64,000 nt of DNA from Sipunculus nudus (taxonomy: Eukaryota; Annelida; Sipuncula; Golfingiida; Sipunculidae). Each line of letters begins with the position of its first letter. The stretch's first letter is position 1. Of the stretch, positions 35,801 to 46,966 are shown piece by piece. The stretch spans positions 23,439,033 through 23,503,032 of the forward strand of contig CM049309.1 of the NCBI GenBank assembly GCA_026874595.1. The letters are read 5' to 3'. The notes beneath the pieces are model-generated. The model was not told where the DNA came from, ran no database searches, and saw only the letters and a list, made by a program, of their open reading frames with translations. The position numbers and the translations under genes are program-made.

Positions 35801-38800
35801 AATATGAAGACAATTTTTATATAGATACTTTTTATGAAGTAGCTACAAACAGGCATACATGACACCAGAAAAAAAAATCAGATTTTCCAGGACTGACGTT
35901 ACTATTTTATCGACAGAACTCCGAAACCCCAAGGTTCATCTTCTGATAAAAACACCAAAGAAACGTGAGATCATTCGTTTCCAGGAAGGGACCACCCTAG
36001 AGACGGAACTGGCCAATGAGTACCGTTTTCAGGTGGAAATCCATAAGCCAAAGTGAGTGAGCATCTTTCTGGCTGTCTCATTAAGGATAGTGTGCAAAAT
36101 GTTCCAGGGCATATAGATGCGTGTCGTTTAATATCACACTACACTGGCGGGCGCGGGTTAGGTATTAGCGAATGTCCTTTTCGTGTCTTTTCATGGAACC
36201 CGCTAAGCGTGAGCCATATCTGGTTTATGCCCTTGTAAAAACAGCTTTAAAAGACTTGTGACTTCTTTCCAGGGGCAGCTGTTACTGCTTGCTGGTCCTG
36301 GAGGGCACGGAGCCGGTGAGTGCAGACTGTATTATAAAACCCGGGGAGTCAGGCACAGTAATGGATCCCATCTCAGCGGGTAGTCCTCCACCCCGAGGGG
36401 ACAAACCAGCTTAAACATTTACTGTTAAAACACAGATTAAATGGTATCGGGTTATTTAGGTTCACCAGTTTGTATGTTTGGTTCGTCCGGTGATATATTA
36501 TGGCTGGGGCTTGAGTTTTGTTATATATACACTTATTGTTTAGCTGATTTAGCATATTGATATATCCTGGCTTATCCTTTATTGGTTAGAATTATTTAAA
36601 GGTAGAGAAGACACATTATATAGGTCCAATTTGACAGTTTGTCCATTTTTTTTTTCATTTGGTCCATAGCTTGAAAATAGTTTAACATATAATTCCTCAT
36701 GAAATTCCCAATTTTTATTCTGTCTGAAAATTTTGGGAAATATAAGAAATATAAACAAATCTAGCAAATAATAAAACGTATTTTTTTGTAGTGTAAACTC
36801 TTATCGTTTGATAGAGGCGCATAATGTCAATAACAAACTTGTTTATTTTATTTTACAGAATGCCGTGCCCTCCTCAGTAGGAAAACCTGAGGACAGGGGT
36901 AGGTATAGTAAAACAATATAATCAAAGAAAAACTTAAGATAAAATGTGCCTTTGGTTAATATAGTCAATTTCACCACCTGCTGTCCACCTGTTTTTTGTA
37001 GATGATTTATTTAAAAGTTTATATTTTCCAATATTTTCCAAGTAATAAACATATGGAAGTGACAACCTAATATGACAGTTAAGAATCTTACAATAAATCC
37101 CCCGTTCATGTTTCACAACATTTTAGTCTCTTTATCATTATCTGGCAGATATTGTGTGTCCCTCCATAAGTAGCCATCTTTGTTTTAGCAGGTTATATTT
37201 TTTTACATGAGATCATCCAACCAGCAGCTGTCATTTGAGGCTGTTTTTGCATGTGACCAATGACCTTGACCGTCATAAGTGGGTCTGATATGTTGTAAAA
37301 TGTAGACTGATTTCTCATATTTTCAGAAAATTCTGTTACTCAAATATGGCACAAGGTTGGAATTTAGTTACCTAGTTGAAAATTAGGTTCTGTAATCCTC
37401 TCCTCTACGTTATAATTGTTTCCCATAAAAATGTACCTAATAAAAATTTTCATAGCAAAAAACAGGTGGACATGAGGGGATGAAACGGACTATAATTGAT
37501 TATAGTTTTATAGGTTTTGTTTTACAGATTTCCTCAGTGAAAGTTTCCTAAAGGATGTTGCAATGAACCTTGATGCTAGTGAATTACATGTACGTGCCCT
37601 GGGTCGGCAACTGCTCAACATCACTGCCACTGACGCCATCTGTCGGCAGTACCGTGATGAACTACAGCTGGCCGCGTACCGTATTTTGAAACGCTGGCAC
37701 AACCAGAACATGCGCACAGATGAAACCCACTTGGTGAGTGAGTGGATTTGAAAAGTATCCTCATTACTGTCATTATTACATTGGCTTCACTTTATCATCC
37801 GCTAATTATAGATAGATAGAAACATAAACAAATTGAAATCCTTGAAAAGTTTGCAAACTTACTGCCTCCGCAAGGAGGGAATGCTTTTATCCTCGCTTGT
37901 AAGTGGCTTTGTGTGGTGTTCTGTGCTTGTTCATAATATAACTCGCGCAACCCTGAACGGAATCGCATGACATTTTTTGGGCATTTCGAGATCAGGACAA
38001 CGAAGAATCGTTTGATTTTAGTGTGGATCCGGCACGTGGTCCGGATTTAGAAATGTCATCAGGGAATATTCACACATGTAAATTCACTTGCATAGATGAA
38101 CATGGGAATATGGGTCGAATTAGTGAGTGCATACACCTTTTTAGGAGCATGCCACAATAGGGACCCCCACATGGCGGAGGATATTTAGTTTACAATGGAT
38201 TTAGTTTTGGCCAAATAAATGTTGTTTTCTCACCGAGCGCTTTAATTTTTATAGCCTGATACATGTGTGTTCACTTTGATTAGGTTTGTTCTGTAAGTCT
38301 GCTCTTCGAACGTGCTGAAACATTATGACGTCTTTGGTGCAGAAGCAGCAACAGTTATTGTTTGATGTTATAGTAGTAAAGTACCCTGTTCTTATGGACC
38401 TTACTGTGCTGTGCGGGTTATAAAAATATGTCTGTTTAGCATGCTTTGTATATCCAGATATATCCAGAGATCCGCCCTACAATTTATAACGAATATATAT
38501 ATTCAGAAGTTTCCATACTCTTGCATGTGCACTTAATAGAATATACATTTTTTCCAAGTGTTCTATCCGAACAGTTATTTGCATACAAACATCCGTTTAT
38601 CCGACAACGCCAATGCGTGGTAGGTGTGCTGGATTTACTCTATTATTTGAACTTCTCTGAGACTAAGATTAGAGGGGACTTATTGAAATTAATGTCAAAT
38701 TAATAAGAACTTTTAGATGAAGATGAAAAGTGAATGCCATACACCAAGCACTTTCTAATTTTGCACCAAATGGACGGGTTCATCTTTGCACATATTTCAG

Positions 38801-41800
38801 CTTTTCAGGCACCTCAAAACGCTCCGGCTTCTGCACTGCTCGTAAAGCGTGCATGGGCCACACTGCGCTCAGTCTGATTCACAGGAGCATGACCCTGCTA
38901 TTATAGGGTTTGTAGGCTTTAAAACCTACGACCCATAATGCACCGGGCTTCTAATAACACCAGCAGAGAGGTGGGGTCATGTAGCCCGTCCAAGTACGTT
39001 TGATAAGAATTGTTTCTAGGCAAAACCCGTAAAAAATATATCATTTTAAATGGTATGCACTTTAAGGGAATAAGTGGTATGCTGTAAGCATGCGCATGTG
39101 AACTATAAACAGGTGTTTTCTTGAAATGTAACAAATTATGATTTTGAAGTTTCACAGTTGAGACAAGAATTAAGTCCCGCCCGATCCACAGTGCCTAACA
39201 TGAAAGGTTCGTTTTAGTAAAAACGACCTTTGGTGGAAGGTTGTGCATGCGCTTGGTCGTAGTGATGTCATTTATGGGACTGGCGCCCTGTGTATCCGCA
39301 AAGGCAAAAACTCTCAAAGAAAATTTCCAAAAATAGCCCATGTACACACAAATGCAATTTAAAACAGCCTTTTTTTTTGCCGTTGCCGTGTTATCGTTGC
39401 CGAGTGTACGGATGAATGAGTACACGGATATGGTTCCTCTGCTACTGTACCTCGCCGTGTGCGTGGACACAGCGGCTCTGTGTGTCATATTACTCGGTAA
39501 TTTATCACATAATGTTCACGTATTGTTGTTCAAGGTTTCCGACAAAATGATAAATTAGTTTCACGCATATACCTGTAATATATCAGTGATTACGACTTCC
39601 GAAACTCCTCGATGTAGCATATGTCTATATTATAGATAAGATTTCATTTACTTACTCGTTCGTGACTGGTATTCATAGTTGGACACTAATCCGGATAATT
39701 ACATGAAAATACTTATATTTTAAGTTTTTTTACAAAGTAAAGTCACCCTTGAATATTGTAACTTAATTTGGTCGTCCTAGGGTAATCGTTTTACCATGTA
39801 AGTTGACCTTGCATAGAGAAGCAGGCGGCAGGTAGTATCAGTTGGAATTAGTTTTATCAGGTTTTTGTTTGTTTACGTAATTAGTCTGACCACGATTATA
39901 CAGCGGGCAGCAGACATAACGTGTGTATCGTGGGTGTGCAACAACCCTTGTGTCTGTTGTCAACGTGATCGGACTCCATATGGTTGTCTAGTTTCACTCT
40001 CGCCCACGGTGTGGCAGCACCGATCAGGTGTGCTGTTCACTGTTTACTTCCATTTGAAGCAAGTGCTTACATTCTTGTGCGCTCTCCTTATCTCTATGAT
40101 GAATTGTCTTGTACTTACAGGCCTTAAGGCCGATCACTATATTCGTAAAACAGATACAACCCAAAGTTTTGCGGAAGTCACAATGTACCAAACTATAATT
40201 TGCAGATTTGGGCGTGGTCGATAAAAAAAGGCATTCCGATCAAGAGTCAGCGGGTACACGTCCTTTGGGATATTTTCTCCGCATATGCATTCACACCTTG
40301 TCTATGATCTCGGAGTACTTTCGTTTCGCATCCCTGCGCCCTTATCTAACCCTGACTGGTTAATCCCCCATTGTTGGTCCATGTTGCCTCTATTGGAGCC
40401 GCCATTTATCAGACACAGCAAAAACCGGATGTCGCAAGCCAAGCGAAAGGGGATCAAAGTTCAAGGGTTCAGTAGTATTTATAAAGCTAGAAATGATTAT
40501 GTTCCTGGAAACAGGATACAGACAGATTCAGACCAAACCATTTAATGTATTGATTTATTTGATCAGAAGAAATTTATATGTTTTTTTTTGTAAATATTGC
40601 ACACGGATCACAATGGAGCTAATTTCTTTCTTGTATTCCTATGGCGTTATAAAGTTTTATTTCACTCAGACTAAACGACTCGTGTGTGCCCTGAGAGACA
40701 GCGGTATGGGGACGGCAGCTGATGACGTCAGAAATCAGTACGACCACTTTCTGGACACTCAAGAAGGTAACTTAGCTAAAATAATCACTGATTATTTATT
40801 GAATCATAGAAGCGTATGTCGAAGACACACTGATACCATTATAAATACATTTGGAATATAGATCATCCATGCTTAGAGTCTTGACCACAGGGTGAGTCTG
40901 CCATAATCATAACTACTTGGACATTACGTATAATTGGCGGCATATATATATATATATATCTGTGTTCTCTCGCTTCGTGAAGGGTACTGTAATATCACTC
41001 GGGAGCAGGTGAATTAAAAAAACAAATATAGACAGGTCATAAGGAACAAAGAAAACACCGTGATTAAACGTGGTGTGAGACTTCGAAATGTCCTTGATAA
41101 AAAATATAAACCTTTAACTCAACTGAAGGTCTGAAATCTTCTCATATAAAATTACACAAATTAGGATATTAACAGGATTATTTTATATCACAGGCCCACA
41201 TATGTCGCGATATAAAGGAAAATACTTAATATTTATGGAGTGTATGTACTACGGTCATACTTTATTCTCAAATCTCCACATGGAACAAAATGGATAAATG
41301 TACTGTGTGCATCAACTATACCATAAGAATTATTACTCAAAAAACTTTTTTATTGTTGCAGGAGAAGTTTTAGAGAGAATGTTCCACGAGCTTAGCACGT
41401 GCCCGGCTGTTATTATTATATGGAAGTTTCTTGGTCGGAAGTTAGGACTGTCAGACGATGTGTTAACTGACCTTGAGAGGTCGGTGCCCTCATTACAGGA
41501 CAGATGCGGCCGGATGTTACGTCAGACGCTTGAAGAAATGAACCACTTGACCTTTCGGGATATATTTTGTTTTTACATGGCATTACTAAAGGACCATGGT
41601 TGTCCTCGAATATCAGGTATAAGTTCTCTCAGAAACACCTAAATATCCCTGTAGTTTGATTTCATGACAATTATACTGTCAAATGTAATAATATGATAAA
41701 GCTAGTATTCCATTTATGCGTATACACGGTACGTATTCGTATGTGCAGCTAGAAAACTGACGCTTGTCATTCCATTAATACCTATGCGTATGCGGTACGT

Positions 41801-43096
41801 AGTTATAGCAAAGTCAGGCCACAGTATAGATCAGCATGAAAAGTTAGAAGTTAGACTGGTACCTCGCTCTATTAAGGACCTCAGCCAATCAAAGAGGCGG
41901 GCGCACAACGCCATCTTCAGTACTCCCAGTTGCAACTCCTGACTTACCGGTAGACTGGTTCCAACTCAAATTGATATATATAAATGAGAAAAAAAAATCA
42001 TTTCGTTTCCTCTGGGAACTTTCCAAATTATTTTCTGTACATTTCATGTGACACTAATGGTTAGATTTACATATATTACTGATAAATTAATGCCATGTAC
42101 AGTGGAATATTAAATTTATTTAATATATCGTATTAATATATATCCATGATTCATTTTTGGTGCAACAACTCCCCTCTTTATTATTTCAAAACTAGAAGTG
42201 AAAGAAAGTTATCTTACGAGAACTCTTAACGTGTAATCAACCAAGACCGCATAAGCTTCCATGACAATCGGTATGAGCGTGCATATTAGAGTTGGAACCA
42301 GTCTACCGGGAATAATGAAGATGGCGTTGTCACTAATATGCGCCCGTCTCTATGAATTGCTGAGGGCCATAGCAGCATTAATTAAATTTTGTCAGTTATT
42401 GGAGATGATTTTTTTAATCTTAGGATTGAAAATTTAAATATAAAATGGAGACATTCGATTATATACGGTTTTGCCACCATATCAGTCACATTATATTCAG
42501 TACATATAAGATAATTGCATATAGTACCCTTAGATTTTCAAGGAGACTGGAGACAGGGGCGGATCCAGGATTTAGGAAAAGGAGGGGGTCCAACCCAGGA
42601 GGACTAATGAGACACCTTAAAAAAGGTCCCCAGGTCCGGAAAAAAGGGGGGTCCAAAAAAATGCTTGCGGCGACTGAAAAAAAGGGGGAGGCGGACCCCC
42701 CCCCCCCTTAATCCACTTCTGGGAGGAGGGGGTGTGGACGGATGGGGAGTCTAACACGACCCAAACTTTTGATCTTGGGCGGATGGGGGGGGGGGGGGGG
42801 GTGCTAACAATATCTGAAATTCCCACACTGGTATACTAGCATCTTATATTTTGCCCCCTCCCATGGTCAGGTAAGTAAACAAAATGCTTTAAATACCACT
42901 ACGGAGTTACACAAACTTTAGACATACACAAACTTTAGACATACACTTAAAACTACAAGTATCTGTATAATAAACATGCTGTGCATTAACTATTTTAAAT
43001 GTCTTTGTCAGCCACCATGGAGAAGAGGTACCTGAAGAAGTTCAGAACCTAGTGCTGTCGCTACTCAAAAAGGGGTCGCCTGGAAAAGTATTATGA
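32867..43096 (+). CDS. ZU5 / UPA-like / tandem death-domain protein (PIDD1/DTHD1-type adaptor), multi-exon
   Basis: Exons placed by GT-AG sites with matching phases: 32867-33083, 33741-33881, 34373-34564, 34935-35133, 35917-36052, 36273-36315, 36859-36898, 37528-37733, 40670-40766, 41362-41616, and a terminal exon at 43012. Domains in order: end of a first ZU5 (FFS-EPVYIAIPV, first two exons); an UPA-like strand ending in ESFSELLIAI; a second ZU5 (GISFVIPTDVYREKAKVRLK, then AISPIVKITSGRPMYAPATL and IVPKPGHS); a UPA-like tail (third to sixth exons); death domain 1 (37528-40766); death domain 2 (41362-41616). ZU5-UPA-DD proteins (PIDD1, UNC5, ankyrins, DTHD1) are intracellular signalling or scaffolding modules, and PIDD1 activates caspase-2 and NF-kappaB. 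No LRR, ankyrin repeat, signal peptide or membrane segment was seen, but the 5' end is missing. The order is nearest PIDD1/DTHD1. The exact orthology is uncertain, so I give no symbol. Confidence 0.85.
34373..35133 (+). other. Second ZU5 domain, exons 3-4 of the death-domain gene
   Basis: Exon 34373-34564 (64 codons, phase 0 at both ends) and exon 34935-35133 (66 codons plus one base, phase 1). The junction reads KVRLK-IEPLD. The hallmark ZU5 pattern is present: GPEGADIAS, then IPTDVY, a v.L.iEPLD strand, AISPIVKI and a closing ATLIVPKPGHS strand. The start of the first exon carries Ser-Phe-Ser in ESFSELLIAI, at the place where PIDD1 (HF-S) and NLRP1/CARD8 (SF-S) cut themselves. Confidence 0.8.
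37860..38190. repeat. Dispersed GCCTCCGC-type element in an intron
   Basis: Begins CTGCCTCCGCAAGGAGGGAA and ends ATGGCGGAGGATA, so it has short inverted ends. The inside includes AACCCTGAACGGAATCGCAT and GTGGATCCGGCACGTGGTCC, the layout of a small element I know from many fish and invertebrate genomes (a 'kkgGATCCGG' body between CCTCCGC ends). It is non-coding. Confidence 0.5.
39050..39255. repeat. Dispersed repeat related to 18640-18870
   Basis: See the shared blocks at 18640. Followed at 39400-39490 by a GC-balanced patch with a hydrophobic open frame (DMVPLLLYLAVCVDTAALCV then a possible GTAATT donor). I do not call that an exon because neither a start nor an acceptor supports it. Confidence 0.4.
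41362..41616 (+). other. Death domain 2 (single exon)
   Basis: 84 codons plus splice bases, entered in phase 1 from death domain 1 with only a few residues between. EVLERMFHELSTCPAVIIIW, KFLGRKLGLSDDVLTDLERS, DRCGRMLRQTLEEM and LTFRDIFCFYMALLKDHGC fit a death-fold domain: the W..LgR.LGLs..vl..lE core is clear, and the mL..tl segment replaces the usual mL..W. It therefore lacks the Trp of helix 5 and is more diverged than domain 1. A DED or CARD is less likely given the LGRKLGLSDD helix 2-3 signature. Confidence 0.75.
41879..42365. mobile_element. Fold-back element, inverted arms of about 80-90 bp
   Basis: The left arm (41879-41968) contains CGGGCGCA, CAACGCCATCTTCA and GGTAGACTGGTTCCAACTC. 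The right arm (42289-42365) carries their reverse complements in reverse order (GAGTTGGAACCAGTCTACC, TGAAGATGGCGTTG, TGCGCCCG, GCTGAGG). The left arm carries an extra 12-15 bp near 41930. The spacer of about 320 bp is AT-rich and non-coding. It lies in the last intron of the death-domain gene. Confidence 0.75.
42553..42712. repeat. GGGGCGGATCCAGG-type short dispersed repeat
   Basis: Starts GGGGCGGATCCAGGATTTAG and ends in GGGGGAGGCGGAC followed by a C-run. A related segment (ACCCAGGAGGA, TGAGAC/TGAC, AGGTCC) occurs in the repeat at 9490-9530 and, inverted, at about 47815-47860. This short non-coding repeat type is common in invertebrates. Confidence 0.5.
42785..42801. repeat. Poly(G) tract
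   Basis: Seventeen consecutive G residues within a G-rich stretch, next to a C-run at 42700-42710. Confidence 0.9.
43012..43096 (+). CDS. Terminal exon of the death-domain gene, frame uncertain
   Basis: A good acceptor (TTTAAATGTCTTTGTCAG) precedes the exon. Direct joining from exon 41362-41616 (phase 1) gives a short end, ATMEKRYLKKFRT, with stop at 43050-43052. The frame shifted by one base reads HHGEEVPEEVQNLVLSLL and on to a stop at 43094-43096. It looks more protein-like, resembling a closing helix, but would need an additional unseen exon between 41616 and 43012 that changes the phase. AATAAA signals follow at 43248 and 43255, supporting the gene end here. Confidence 0.55.
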
Positions 43097-43247
43097 CAGA
43101 TTGTCTGGAGGGATAAAAACCACAGCGGGAAGCAGATATATACATGCAGAGAGTTAAAAAAAACCCAACAATATTGCTGTTTTTTTTTTATTTTCCCCTG
43201 TAAAGTGTCTGATATGAATGGTTTGATGAAAATTTGATACCACGCTC

Positions 43248-43260
43248 AATAAATAATAAA
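43248..43260 (+). terminator. Polyadenylation signals, AATAAA twice
   Basis: AATAAA at 43248-43253 and again at 43255-43260, 150-200 bp after the candidate stop codons of the death-domain gene. They are placed as expected for its 3' end. Confidence 0.55.
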
Positions 43261-44922
43261 CAAAACATCATTCTATAATTTGCAGAGTATATAAGTGAAG
43301 ATCTTTATTATTAATTAACAGAAGGATGAAGAAAACAAATTTGTAACACGCGTTGTATTAAAACAAAGTGTATATATTCGTTGTACATTCATTTTTGCAG
43401 TAAATCGGTTCTGGAGAAAATCTTGTAAACCAGTATTTTATCTCCTGCGTACGACTAGAAAAGAATAAATGTCGAAAGAGACCCTGGATTTGGTAAAATA
43501 TTGATGGAAACTGAATATAAATTACCATATTAAACAAACCTCTTAAATACGACACCCTACTTGTTCTCTTGCTCAAATATGATAATAAAACAAAATTATG
43601 CAAGTGCACAGTTACGAAGCGAGAAAAGATATGCTGCTATGGGGTCAAGGTCACAAGGAAGTCGTCTTTTGTCAAAGTCCTGATGATGATTCGCTGTTAA
43701 GTTACAGGCACAATTATAATGGAAATCCGAGCAAATGATTTAATACCTGCTCCCTATGACATTGTCATCTTTTGAATAAAACGGAAAGTTCAGAAAAAAT
43801 ATCTCCAAGCGAGCTTTGTAGCTTCCTGTGTATTTACTTGTATTACAATTTTGGAATTGGTTTACACACCCAGATAAAGACCCACAATTGTTTATTATGG
43901 GTTAATTTTTAAGTTATAAAAAATATGTCCTCTCATATCTTCATTTTAAAGAATGCTTTAATTCCTCACGGAGGCCGTCTACGTGGACTAGGCGGAGATG
44001 AACGTATACAGTTACAATATATATGCATTAGATTTCCTTCAATACATAAATGCAGAAGTAGATCGGTGTTCCTGTCAATATCACCAGGATCAGATGATAA
44101 TTACAGCTTGCAGGTGCTGGTGCAGTTCCTGCTACAGATTTGGGTCGAGATCTGTGTTACGTGTAACTAAACTTTCATCCGGGTTCCACACGCAACCAAC
44201 TAAACTGAAGAAAGACTCGATAAATGATAATATTTATGATAAACAAATCATTTTATTCAATATATACAAGAATACAAAAAAAGTTTAGGTTTACATAAAA
44301 GTCTGTCCAAGTGAGCCACCCATATTAATACAAACAAAATACTTAGCCTGAAGTGAACTGAAGTAGGTGTGTCTCTAATTCATGAAATAAACCACCTCGT
44401 GCGGGTACGAGTGCGAGTGCGACCCCTGGGGCTGCGTAGGAGCTGTTTACGGTATAACGTTCATCCTCAAACCAAGCAAAGTCCAAAACCAGGCCCGGTG
44501 AACACCATGGCAGTTCAAATTATAACTGCACCCCATACGGGATCGGGCATGTGTTACTTTTATAGCCGTACGCGACGTGACGTCCTATCGTTCACAAAAG
44601 AACAAGTTCCAGTTAATGAAAATTGTCCACTGTCTGTTTTCTTCTGTGGTGTTACGCTTCAACGCTCTCCGTTCGATTGTCTCCCTTTGTTCTCTGGTGT
44701 CCTCACAACCGGTAACCTGAAGAAACCCCGCCGTCATCAACGTAACTACGGATCCACGTAACATCTGTCAGACGTTTGGTCGGTGATCCAGGAATAGTGA
44801 TAATATGAGTAAGATGCAAACGAAATCGTAGGCGGCGGTTTACATCACAGTACCACGGAGGATCAGATTAAGATTCAAGTGTAAATCCGAAGTAGCAGTT
44901 ATGGTTTTTGGGGTTTTTGCAG

Positions 44923-45084
44923 AAGACTGGCGTTTCGGTGAAATGCTTTACGGCCGAAAATTCGTGTGCATATGGTATTTGCAGCAGAAGTTTGGAACCG
45001 CCAGATGTCGTTTCTATCCAAATCTCATTCAGTGGAGAATGTGTCACGGCGAAAACTATTTGTCTCAACTGTCAATTTTTTTAA
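44923..45084 (+). CDS. Candidate terminal exon of a Cys-rich secreted protein
   Basis: The acceptor GGTTTTTGGGGTTTTTGCAG is followed by a 53-codon frame to TAA (45082-45084), and AATAAA overlaps the stop at 45083-45088. The peptide has seven cysteines in a secreted-domain-like spacing (VKCFTAENSCAYGICSRS, later GECVTAK and TICLNCQFF). Upstream on the same strand, frames at 43998-44120 (RCSCQYHQDQ then CRCWCSSC) and 44391-44493 (CGYECECDPWGCVG) are also Cys-rich, but the second has an in-frame stop just before it and no acceptor, so I cannot join them. The minus strand is also open here. Family unknown; possibly a pseudogene or chance. Confidence 0.3.
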   Translation, partial: KTGVSVKCFTAENSCAYGICSRSLEPPDVVSIQISFSGECVTAKTICLNCQFF

Positions 45085-45379
45085 TAAAGTTCCTCACAAC
45101 CCAAGAAAAAGCCTTTAGTATGTATCGCACATACGCATGCATTTCGAATGCTACTAATTTCATTAAGTGCTTTTCATAGGAACCTTCCGTGATTTTTTTC
45201 TTATCTAACAGAGTTTAATGTACAACATCTCTACTACCTTTATATCTACGCTATTGGCGTATTAAGAAACCCCATATTATTTTTTCTTTGGAAATGACTC
45301 TCTTACCGACAACCCTAAATTACCCACATTCCTTAAACAGACTCCAAATCTTGTGAGTGGTTTGGAAGATTAGGTGACT

Positions 45380-45570
45380 CGTGCAGCAGTAGTTCGACGT
45401 TCAGGTGATATTCACACCCGAATATCAGGTAATAACTGCTGCAGAAGTTTGACGTTTAGCTTTTATTCACACCTGGATTTCGGGATTTAGGTGAAGGTAT
45501 CTGGCGATATTCTCTGCAAGGATTTGGTGTTCATGTAAACTTATCACCAGGTTATGTAGGAAGTGTTTGT
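45380..45570. repeat. Short direct duplication (about 65 bp)
   Basis: GCAGCAGTAGTTCGACGTTC with following TATTCACACC recurs as GCTGCAGAAGTTTGACGTTT with TATTCACACC, and weakly a third time. No function apparent. Confidence 0.4.
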
Positions 45571-46397
45571 TCAGTTGATAATCAGAGACATACCTGTTTT
45601 TCTAATATAACCCAGACAGTACACATACACTGGCAATATAGGTCGCGTCGGGAGTGCGTATGAGTTACCAATAAATCATGTCAACAACGTCCTGATGAAA
45701 ACTCCGATATTCATACAATCGATATTGATATTAACCAGTCCTGAGACCTGAATGGTTACATGATAAACATATATGATAATTCTTTTATTTAGATTACGTT
45801 CTTGGGTCTTCCTTAGGTTATTGGTGTTTCATTTAAGATGTGTCTTCCATTAAAATATCATCATAGACAAACGAGAAAGTTGCCCTGTCACAGCCAAAGT
45901 CAAAATTCATTAGGCTCGAGTCCAAAGTCCAACTCCAGAGTCCAATAAATACATTTAGTTCCCGACGCAGGAATAAACAATTGTATATACAGTGTTGATT
46001 TTTTTATGACTCTATGAATAGTTCACAACTTCACATATATATGAATGTCAGACCTGAAATGTGATCATTGCGTGTTCTGCTCTATCAGCTTTATATAGCA
46101 TTGGATATTGAACTTGAAATCCAGCACGAACTAGTTGAGTTGATTTACAGATGTTGATTCAATGTCACAGATTATTTAAAAATGAATCTACAGTGTGTTT
46201 GTCAGCAAATTGCCACACAGTGTTTTTACCGTCTTTTTGTACTGGCATCGGAATAAGGATTTCAGAAGAGAGAAACATTTTGACAGTTTGAAGGCTGTAC
46301 GTGTAGTATGAGGAGGAGACCTTGGTGTTAGATTTAAATCCCGTCTCTAATTTTCTGTATTAATTAAGCGTGCATTGTTCTATTTCCTATATTTTAG

Positions 46398-46468
46398 GTC
46401 AAAATGGAGGCACCACCAAGCCGCCTCTGTTTACGCACATTTACCGGGACAATCACCTTGTGTATTAA
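46398..46468 (+). CDS. Unassigned candidate terminal exon
   Basis: A pyrimidine-rich acceptor (TTCTATTTCCTATATTTTAG) leads into a frame reading QNGGTTKPPLFTHIYRDNHL and ending VY-stop (TAA 46466-46468), entered in phase 1. The hydrophilic, Tyr-containing ending looks like a C-terminus. Phase 1 would also fit splicing from 41616 of the death-domain gene as an alternative last exon. That is speculative, because polyadenylation signals intervene at 43248. Confidence 0.22.
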
Positions 46469-46966
46469 GTACGTTTACTTGTTGTTGAAGCTCAGTTCAT
46501 GGTTTGTGTTGTTTGATACATGACTTGTCACCCGTGGTTATTCACGCACCGTCGCTGTGTGTTTTCATCGTATTTGTATGTGAATAAGCATAAATTACTA
46601 AACCAGGAAGGTGATCGAGACAATTAACCCTCCATTTTACACGATAAATCTATAAATCAATGTTAAGCCGTCTGATAAACACTTCAGATCATTCATTGAC
46701 TAACATAAACGTTAGACAGGCCAATGTGAAAAGTTAAATTAGATCAGATCACAATACATCAATCATATTATATATAGAGCAATTAGGAATTGTTATCGCC
46801 ATTATGATCCGACTACACGACACGCTGCCCCGGTAGACTAGATATAAAAACTTTATTTTTTAATCAACGCCATACAAATCGAGTCCATTGAAATTCTACC
46901 AAAAAAAATCATAAACCGAGTGACCTAATTATTTAAATGATGGAGAGTCTGATATAAGATTACATC

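Larger units (their letters stand above)
37528..40766 (+). other. Death domain 1, split over two exons (37528-37733 and 40670-40766)
   Basis: Exon 37528-37733 encodes ESFLKDVAMNLDASELHVRA, LGRQLLNITATDAICRQYRD and YRILKRWHNQN, matching death-domain helices 1-5, with the conserved Trp before the loop. Exon 40670-40766 supplies the last helix, TKRLVCALRDSGMGTAADDV, equal to the usual 'L..AL...G....A..V'. The phase 0 intron between them is 2.9 kb and also holds an unrelated repeat at about 37860-38190. Death domains assemble by homotypic contacts (caspase, RIP kinase or MyD88-type partners). The partner here cannot be told from sequence. Confidence 0.85.

Noticed and set aside
39865-40224. 119-codon plus-strand open frame inside the intron between the two exons of death domain 1
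   Set aside because: Hydrophobic and Cys-containing, but without a coherent domain, a good start context or splice sites. More likely chance.
44869-45068. Minus-strand frame ending KNPKNHNCYFGFTLES considered as a gene end
   Set aside because: Only a weak acceptor, and the plus-strand reading has a better acceptor and a polyadenylation signal. Neither is certain.
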